64,000 bases of DNA from Cyclobacteriaceae bacterium. Its GTDB lineage: Bacteria; Bacteroidota; Bacteroidia; Cytophagales; Cyclobacteriaceae. A program made the translations under genes and the position numbers. Every line of letters begins with the position of its first letter. Positions within the stretch are counted from its first letter, which is position 1. The stretch covers positions 37,140 through 101,139 of the forward strand of contig PXCO01000184.1 in NCBI GenBank assembly GCA_003565295.1. Reading direction: 5' to 3'. Shown piece by piece: positions 58,041 through 64,000 of the stretch. Below the pieces are notes generated by a model. The model was given only the letters and a program-made list of their open reading frames with translations. It was not told the DNA's origin and did not search any database.

Positions 58041-59386
58041 GGTTTCCTAGATGAATGAAGATTTACCTTTTGCAATCCTTTTACCACAAGCTCATGTTGA
58101 TACGCGCCATTGTAGGGACCAAAAAAATTCATGTCCCAGGTTTCATACCACCTCTCCCCATAATATTTATCTGGAGTGATGTAGCCAATATACCCTCCGT
58201 TAAATGAGGTAAAAAGCAAGTTGATGCCGTAAGATGAAGCCAATTTGTCCCAACCCTCATAAAAAACCCCCGATACCTCACCACTGCTGGACAAAAACAC
58301 CACTTGGCCAATCTGAAGGATATCCATGTGAGCAGGGCTTTCTCCATAGACGCTTTCAAACACCCAGGGCCTCAAACGAAGGTTATCCGCTATACGAAAA
58401 TGGGGGCTCCTCAATCCCACTTCAACCCTTGCCGAATATAAGGAAGTAAAGCCTGTGGTGTCCGGCATGGATAAATCAGTCCTTATGGCTTCATACAATG
58501 CATTCGCATAGGCTTTCACTGAATCCGGATCACGACCTTGAGTGCCATCCGGCCTGTGACTCCCCACTGTACCAGCGGCAAAAATGCTGAAGGAAAGCTC
58601 CTCTTCTGCGAATTGCATAAAATAAAAAGGATAATCACCTGAAAGACCCATAAAGCTGCTTTCCAGTAAGGTGGGATGCGCACTATATGTGGCAAACAGG
58701 CAAGTTTCTCCATCCAGCTTTTCTAAATAAAGCTGCCGAATATAGGGGTCTACGGGATCATCCGGTACTAATCTATTGGTAACCAATCGTTCAGCTGAGG
58801 TTTTTTTAAATGATAGCTTCACCGTATCCCTTTTAAAATAAGCATTGCTTACACACTGTGCCGTCTGATAGGCCAAAAAATCAACAAAGTCTTCATCTAA
58901 GCCACCCATGGTCCATTTACCCACCAATCCCGGGGTAAACCCCCCCATCCCACTATGCGTATGGGTAGTAGTGAAATAAACATGATCAATGGGAAGATCA
59001 GTGGCATATAAGGCATCCTCCACTTTTTGGGCTAGAAATGGATGCACAAACAACAACTCGAAATTTACCAATGCCACAGTATGTAGGTCGTTGCTGATCA
59101 CCAGACTTTTTACAAAACTACTGTCGAGGACAAATTCATAGTTTCCCCGGGGTTTATAAGGAATAAGGGGCTGTGGAGAATCGGGAGTGAAATTTTGCTT
59201 GGACCAACCCGCCAGTAAATAACCATTGTCGGCACCCTTTAGTTGAAGTGCTTCCATACGGTCCATGGTTTCCTTAAAATAGGCCATTTCTTCCTTGGGT
59301 GTCCAGTCCACAGTGGTAATTAAGGTTATACCCAGCAGCAACAGGATAACAAAAAAACCTGCCAAATAGCGAAAAATAAGTTTCAC
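58037..59386 (-). CDS. Neutral/alkaline non-lysosomal ceramidase N-terminal domain protein, membrane-anchored
   Basis: N-terminal TM; HVYFTTTHTHSGMGGFTPGLVGKWTMGG, FATYSAHPTLL, AAGTVGSHRPDGTQGRDP. Confidence 0.85.
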   Translation of the reverse strand: MKLIFRYLAGFFVILLLLGITLITTVDWTPKEEMAYFKETMDRMEALQLKGADNGYLLAGWSKQNFTPDSPQPLIPYKPRGNYEFVLDSSFVKSLVISNDLHTVALVNFELLFVHPFLAQKVEDALYATDLPIDHVYFTTTHTHSGMGGFTPGLVGKWTMGGLDEDFVDFLAYQTAQCVSNAYFKRDTVKLSFKKTSAERLVTNRLVPDDPVDPYIRQLYLEKLDGETCLFATYSAHPTLLESSFMGLSGDYPFYFMQFAEEELSFSIFAAGTVGSHRPDGTQGRDPDSVKAYANALYEAIRTDLSMPDTTGFTSLYSARVEVGLRSPHFRIADNLRLRPWVFESVYGESPAHMDILQIGQVVFLSSSGEVSGVFYEGWDKLASSYGINLLFTSFNGGYIGYITPDKYYGERWYETWDMNFFGPYNGAYQHELVVKGLQKVNLHSSRKP

Positions 59387-59398
59387 CGGGTATCCCTT

Positions 59399-60568
59399 TT
59401 AAGCTGTATAATCAAAATTTCCATAGGGGGACTGGATGGTGACGCGCCTTCCTTCACCATCTTGCACCCTACCGATGATTTGGGCATCTACTCCGTGAAA
59501 TTCAGCGATATCTATTACTTCTTCTGCATACTTCTCTTCCAGGTACACCTCCATCCTATGGCCCATATTGAAAACCTTGTACATTTCCTTCCAATCTGTA
59601 CCGCTTTCTTCCTGAATGATGGAAAATAAGGGTGGGGTATCAAAAAGATTGTCCTTAATCACATGAAGGTTATCAATAAAGTGAAGGACTTTGGTCTGAG
59701 CCCCTCCACTGCAATGTACCAGGCCGTGGACATGCGGCTTTAGGTATTTTAGCACCTCTACCATTATCGGTGCATAAGTTCTGGTAGGGGAAAGCACTAA
59801 CCTGCCCATATCCAAAGGGGTACCGGGTGCCGCATCAGTCAATCTATATTTCCCGCTGTAAACCAAATCTTCGGGAACCATGGGGTCAAAACTTTCGGGG
59901 TATTTGGTTTTCAGCAGTTTGGAGAAAACATCATGCCTGGCCGAGGTAAGGCCATTACTTCCCATACCGCCATTATAGCCTTTTTCATAATTCGCCTGAC
60001 CAAAGGAGGCCAAACCTACAATGACATCCCCACTTTGTATTTTGTCGTTACTTATTACTTCGTCCCGCCTCATCCTACAGGTAACGGTACTGTCTACGAT
60101 TACCGTTCTTACTAAGTCCCCCACATCCGCAGTCTCACCTCCGGTTAATACAGCATTTACACCATTTTCCCTCAACATCTCGAGCACTTCCTCTGTACCA
60201 TTGATAATAGCGGCTATGACCTCCCCCGGGATAAGGTTTTTATTTCTCCCAATAGTGGATGAAACCAAGATGTTGTTGATGGCACCCACGCAAAGGAGGT
60301 CGTCCACATTCATGATGAGGGCATCTTGTGCTATCCCCTTCCACACATTCAGGTCTCCGGTTTCCCTCCAGTAGAGGTAGGCTAAAGATGATTTAGTCCC
60401 CGCTCCATCGGCATGCATCACATTGCAATATGCGGGATCATTGCCCAGAACATCTTCCACAACTTTGCAAAAAGCTTTAGGAAACAGCCCTTTGTCCAAA
60501 TTGGATATCGCCTGATGCACATCTTCTTTGGAGGCACTTACCCCCCTTTGCATATATCTTTCGTTCAT
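59399..60568 (-). CDS. purM: AIR synthase (phosphoribosylformylglycinamidine cyclo-ligase)-like protein
   Basis: VMHADGAGTKSSLAYLYW, ALIMNVDDLLCVGA, NAVLTGGETADVGDLV, DVIVGLASFGQANYEKGYNGGMGSNGLTSARHD. Confidence 0.88.
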   Translation of the reverse strand: MNERYMQRGVSASKEDVHQAISNLDKGLFPKAFCKVVEDVLGNDPAYCNVMHADGAGTKSSLAYLYWRETGDLNVWKGIAQDALIMNVDDLLCVGAINNILVSSTIGRNKNLIPGEVIAAIINGTEEVLEMLRENGVNAVLTGGETADVGDLVRTVIVDSTVTCRMRRDEVISNDKIQSGDVIVGLASFGQANYEKGYNGGMGSNGLTSARHDVFSKLLKTKYPESFDPMVPEDLVYSGKYRLTDAAPGTPLDMGRLVLSPTRTYAPIMVEVLKYLKPHVHGLVHCSGGAQTKVLHFIDNLHVIKDNLFDTPPLFSIIQEESGTDWKEMYKVFNMGHRMEVYLEEKYAEEVIDIAEFHGVDAQIIGRVQDGEGRRVTIQSPYGNFDYTA

Positions 60569-60606
60569 ACCTTTTCAGCAGTGGGTTCAGGTACAAAGGT
60601 AAGGAT

Positions 60607-62529
60607 TTAGTCGGTGATTTCTATTACCTTAAATTCCGTACGTCGGTTGACCTGGTGTTCCTCCTCGGTTTGGGCATCTTCAATGATCAACTGCCGTTTT
60701 CCATAACCCTTTGCCTCCAATCTGTCCGCATCTATACCTTGGGAAACGATGTATTCCACGGCAGACTCTGCCCTTTGCTGGGACAATCGGTCATTGTAAG
60801 CGTCAGAGGCACGGGCATCGGTATGAGAACTGAGTTCTATACGAATCTGTGGATTGTCCTTCAGGATTTGTACCAGCTTATCCAGTTCCTCCGCTGCATC
60901 GGGCCGGATGTCCGCCTTATCCAGGTCATAATAGATGTTCTCCAAAACAATGGCCTTCTCCAATTCCAATTTTTCCAACACTATTGTGGTATCCAGCACC
61001 ACATTGGTGACATCCTGGATCAATTCTTCCTGGGATGGGGTTTTGCCTTTCGTACTGTAGGGAATACTCTTGGAAAAATAGCCATTTTTGGAAGCGATCA
61101 AAGTAAAGGTTTCATCGGCTTCCAACTGAAACCTCAACCTTCCGTTTTGATTGGAGAAGTTTCCATCTATGGTTTGATTGTTTTCATCATAAAGTGCCAC
61201 CCTGGTCTGAGGCAGTGGCTCCTCATCGCCGTCCTCCGTTCTTCCCTTTGTGGTAACGTTCAGGAATACATTCAATACCTTAGGCTTGGGGGTAAAGTCT
61301 TGGAAGAAATAAATGTCGTCGTCCCCTTTGCCGCCTTCCCTATTGGAAGTTATAAAGCCTTCTTTTGGGTAATCTGTGAAAAATATGCCAAAATCATCCG
61401 CCACGGAGTTGATGTTTGGCCCCAGGTTTTTCACCACGGTTTTACCATTCTCCTCTTTGGCCACAAAGATATCCAATTTGCCATAGCCCGGATGCCCGTC
61501 TGAGGCAAAGTAAAACTCCCCATTGGACATTGGACGGGGAAACATCTCATTTCCGGCAGTGTTGATTTCCGGCCCCAGGTTTTGCACATTTCCAAAATCA
61601 CCATTGGCTAATTTAGTGGCCTTATACAGGTCAATGCCCCCATAACCTCCAGGGCGGTTGGATGCAAAATACAAGGTTTCACCATCAGGGCTGAACGCAG
61701 GGGTAGAATTCCAATAGTTTGGTTCCTCATTGGCAGCCATATAAATGGGCTCGGTGAATCCCCCTCCCCTAAAATAGGAGGCAAAAAGGCTCACTTCAGG
61801 CAAATCTTTTCTGGAAGCTGTATTCCCCCTCGCGTATACGATGGTGTTTCCATCGGGGCTTATGGCGATGGCGCCCTGGTTAAGTCCCGGTTCATTCCTG
61901 AATTCAGGCAGAGGTTGTACGTTTTGTACATCCACCTTGATGCCCTCAGCACGGGCCCTGTATATCTGTGTGTATCCCTGACCGGTAGCAGGATATACTC
62001 CCCCGGCACCCCGGGAGCTGGTAAAATACAGGTAATTTTCGTTCATTACCGGGGCATAGTCTATGCCAGAGGTATTCAGCAACTCATAGTTTTCCAGTTT
62101 ATGGTTTGGCCAGACAGGTTCTATATCTTCTAAAACCTGCAGATTGTTGATCTCCTTGTCTGCCAAACGGTGCAACTGATCGTCATTTGTCCATTTCTTA
62201 GATTCCGAAAAGGCCGTTTTCGCCTCCTCGTATTTTCCCTGGTCTTTCAGGCTTTTTCCTTTATAATAATAGTTTTCGAAGGTCTCCTCATGCTCTAAGA
62301 GCTGCTCATAGTATGGGGCTGCTTTTTCTACCCTGTTAGAAAGCCTGTAGCTCTCTGCAACATAGAAATTAGCCTCACGGTTTTCAGGCTCCTTTTCCAA
62401 TACTTGAGAAAAGGTGGATATCGCCAGTTGATATTCCCCTGCACTGAATTGATTTTGTCCCCTTTGCAATAAACTGGTACACGATGCAAAAAGCACAGCG
62501 ATTACCAATGAAAAGCAGCTACGCTTCAT
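60607..62529 (-). CDS. TPR - PD40/WD40-like - CarboxypepD-like - OmpA lipoprotein (PorE-like architecture)
   Basis: Lipobox LFASC; TPR-like helices; FSPDGETLYFASNRPGGYGGIDLYKA; NVFLNVTTKGR...VALYDENNQTIDG...; C-terminal OmpA NIYYDLDKADIRPDAAEELDKLVQILKDNPQIRIELSSHTDARASDAYNDRLSQQRAESAVEYIVSQGI. Confidence 0.9.
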   Translation of the reverse strand: MKRSCFSLVIAVLFASCTSLLQRGQNQFSAGEYQLAISTFSQVLEKEPENREANFYVAESYRLSNRVEKAAPYYEQLLEHEETFENYYYKGKSLKDQGKYEEAKTAFSESKKWTNDDQLHRLADKEINNLQVLEDIEPVWPNHKLENYELLNTSGIDYAPVMNENYLYFTSSRGAGGVYPATGQGYTQIYRARAEGIKVDVQNVQPLPEFRNEPGLNQGAIAISPDGNTIVYARGNTASRKDLPEVSLFASYFRGGGFTEPIYMAANEEPNYWNSTPAFSPDGETLYFASNRPGGYGGIDLYKATKLANGDFGNVQNLGPEINTAGNEMFPRPMSNGEFYFASDGHPGYGKLDIFVAKEENGKTVVKNLGPNINSVADDFGIFFTDYPKEGFITSNREGGKGDDDIYFFQDFTPKPKVLNVFLNVTTKGRTEDGDEEPLPQTRVALYDENNQTIDGNFSNQNGRLRFQLEADETFTLIASKNGYFSKSIPYSTKGKTPSQEELIQDVTNVVLDTTIVLEKLELEKAIVLENIYYDLDKADIRPDAAEELDKLVQILKDNPQIRIELSSHTDARASDAYNDRLSQQRAESAVEYIVSQGIDADRLEAKGYGKRQLIIEDAQTEEEHQVNRRTEFKVIEITD

Positions 62530-62548
62530 AACTAGATCCTCCTATGGA

Positions 62549-63052
62549 TTACTGGGTGATTTTTTGTTTTTGAAAATACCTGCTCAGCCAACTCTCCTTT
62601 GCCGGTATATGCCATTTCTCCTCAAGTTCGCCCTTTCTACTTACGCTTGGATTAAAGACGGGGGTGTCTGGCTTCAGTTTTCCCTCTTGAATCACCGAAC
62701 CTACCTGATGAAGTTTCACCACTTCTACACGGCCTTCCGATAAAAAGGCTACCTTTCCCGCATCCAGGATTTCCACATTCAGATGTTGCTCAATCTCTCT
62801 CAACACCCTTACCGAACTGTCAATGGAGCAACCACTGGCTCCCATTTTGGACTCATCCACCAATAAAAGGATGAACTGGTCATATTGAATATCAAATGAG
62901 GTGGGCATCAGCGAACCATGTGTGTTCCATTGATTGCAAAATGCCACTAACTTTGAGATAATCCAGGTTTTTTCTTCCTCGCTAAAAGACCTGCTGGCAC
63001 AATAAACCCATACCCTGGAATGATTGGCCATTTGTTCGAAAGGAATATACAT
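62549..63052 (-). CDS. Conserved hypothetical Bacteroidota protein
   Basis: MYIPFEQMANHSRVWVYCASRSFSEEEKTWIISKLVAFCNQWNTHGSLMPTSFDIQYDQFILLLVDES; no ATPase motifs. Confidence 0.75.
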   Translation of the reverse strand: MYIPFEQMANHSRVWVYCASRSFSEEEKTWIISKLVAFCNQWNTHGSLMPTSFDIQYDQFILLLVDESKMGASGCSIDSSVRVLREIEQHLNVEILDAGKVAFLSEGRVEVVKLHQVGSVIQEGKLKPDTPVFNPSVSRKGELEEKWHIPAKESWLSRYFQKQKITQ

Positions 63053-63184
63053 AATTCTTATTGCCTTTTTTTATGTTTGAAATCATTAATTATTGATTGC
63101 CTCTTCTAAACGACAATCACTTGATTTTGGTACACTTCATTGCCTTCATGATTTAATACAGCCCCATATCAGGGACAGTCAAGT

Positions 63185-63985
63185 TCAGGATAGGTTTAAA
63201 TCCTTAGCGATCAGCTCAGCTATATCCATCACCTTCACCTCTTGTTCCTTTTCTTTGTTTTTCACACCATCTGTCATCATGGTAAGGCAGAAAGGGCAGC
63301 CCACCGCAATGGTTTCGGCCCCTGTACCCAGGGCTTCTTCCGTCCTTTCAATGTTTATGTCCTTCCTACCGGGCTCAGGTTCCTTAAACATTTGGGCACC
63401 TCCGGCACCACAGCAAAGGCCCTTTGACTTGCACCTTTTCATTTCAACCAACTCCATGTCCAAGGCCCGTATCACATTCCTGGGTGCTTCATATACCCCA
63501 TTGGCCCTGCCTAGGAAACAGGAATCATGAAAGGTAATTTTTTTTCCCCGGTAAGTACCTCCTCCCTTCAAAACAATACGTCCCTCGTTGATCAGTTGTT
63601 GCAGAAATTGCGAATGATGAAGGACCTCGTAATTACCACCCAAGGCAGGATATTCATTTTTGATCGTATTGAAGCAGTGGGGGCAGGCGGTCACAATTTT
63701 CTTTATTTCATACCCATTCAGCACCTGTATATTGCTAACTGCCTGCATTTGAAACAAGAATTCGTTTCCAGCCCTACGGGCGGGGTCACCTGTGCAGGTC
63801 TCTTCCTCTCCCAAAACGGCGAAATTGACCCCTATCACATTCAGAATTTTCACAAATGCCTGGGTCACGGCCTTATACCTATCATCAAAAGAACCTGCAC
63901 AGCCCACCCAAAACAATATCTCTGGTGTTTCTCCGCTGCCGGCCTTTTCCGCCATAGTTGGGACTTTATAATTGCTTTCACTCAT
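63185..63985 (-). CDS. (Fe-S)-binding protein with CCG cysteine-rich domains (HdrD/GlcF-like)
   Basis: FWVGCAGSFDDRYKAV, ACPHCFNTIKNEYP, FHDSCFLGRANGVYEAPRNVI, GLCCGAGGAQMFKE. Confidence 0.9.
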   Translation of the reverse strand: MSESNYKVPTMAEKAGSGETPEILFWVGCAGSFDDRYKAVTQAFVKILNVIGVNFAVLGEEETCTGDPARRAGNEFLFQMQAVSNIQVLNGYEIKKIVTACPHCFNTIKNEYPALGGNYEVLHHSQFLQQLINEGRIVLKGGGTYRGKKITFHDSCFLGRANGVYEAPRNVIRALDMELVEMKRCKSKGLCCGAGGAQMFKEPEPGRKDINIERTEEALGTGAETIAVGCPFCLTMMTDGVKNKEKEQEVKVMDIAELIAKDLNLS

Positions 63986-64000
63986 TCGCCGAATTATTTA

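Noticed and set aside
60655-61503. 282-aa plus-strand ORF opposite the OmpA-family gene
   Set aside because: Fully antisense to a multi-domain CDS with clear motifs; composition typical of a shadow ORF.
62549-63052. ABC transporter ATPase (a label this family often receives)
   Set aside because: No Walker A, Walker B or signature motif in the 167-aa translation.

Overview
This is a 64 kb chromosomal window from a Bacteroidota bacterium, probably Cytophagales/Cyclobacteriaceae-like judging by SusC/SusD pairs, UbiE-PorT adjacency, DUF5606, DUF4221, DUF3127 and DUF6134 families. Most of it is ordinary. It holds two SusC/SusD pairs (one truncated by the window start), a further TonB-dependent receptor, a GH78 rhamnosidase, lutABC, a PerR/peroxiredoxin pair, core metabolism (coaX, fbp, aspartate kinase, deoC, hemH, purM-like), two candidate type IX secretion components (PorT-like, PorE-like) and a two-component system. 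The most unusual signal is a family of intergenic elements of about 110-240 bp. There are four well-preserved copies (5445-5603, 11647-11884, 49690-49841, 57263-57372) and two decayed copies (28383-28485, ~57131-57262). They share a 5' end (ATGAAATCGAGCC), a CCTGAC-GGCA-GTCAGG hairpin, a variable number of CCCGAAnCAAGTTC units and a 3' end (GACAGGTAATGACCGCTGAAAA..AAATTATAAACAG). In all four good copies the 3' end abuts an ATG, and every copy points the same way relative to the next gene, so they look like portable 5' leaders rather than randomly oriented REP sequences. The 44.4-50.7 kb stretch is accessory and degraded: a GC-rich ORF fragment, a DUF4221 gene plus the apparent tail of a lost paralogue, a PIN toxin/antitoxin pair and a frameshifted membrane/LuxR-type regulator remnant. 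No tRNA, rRNA, CRISPR array or intact transposon was recognised. All assignments come from reading the sequence and the supplied ORF translations; no database search was possible.
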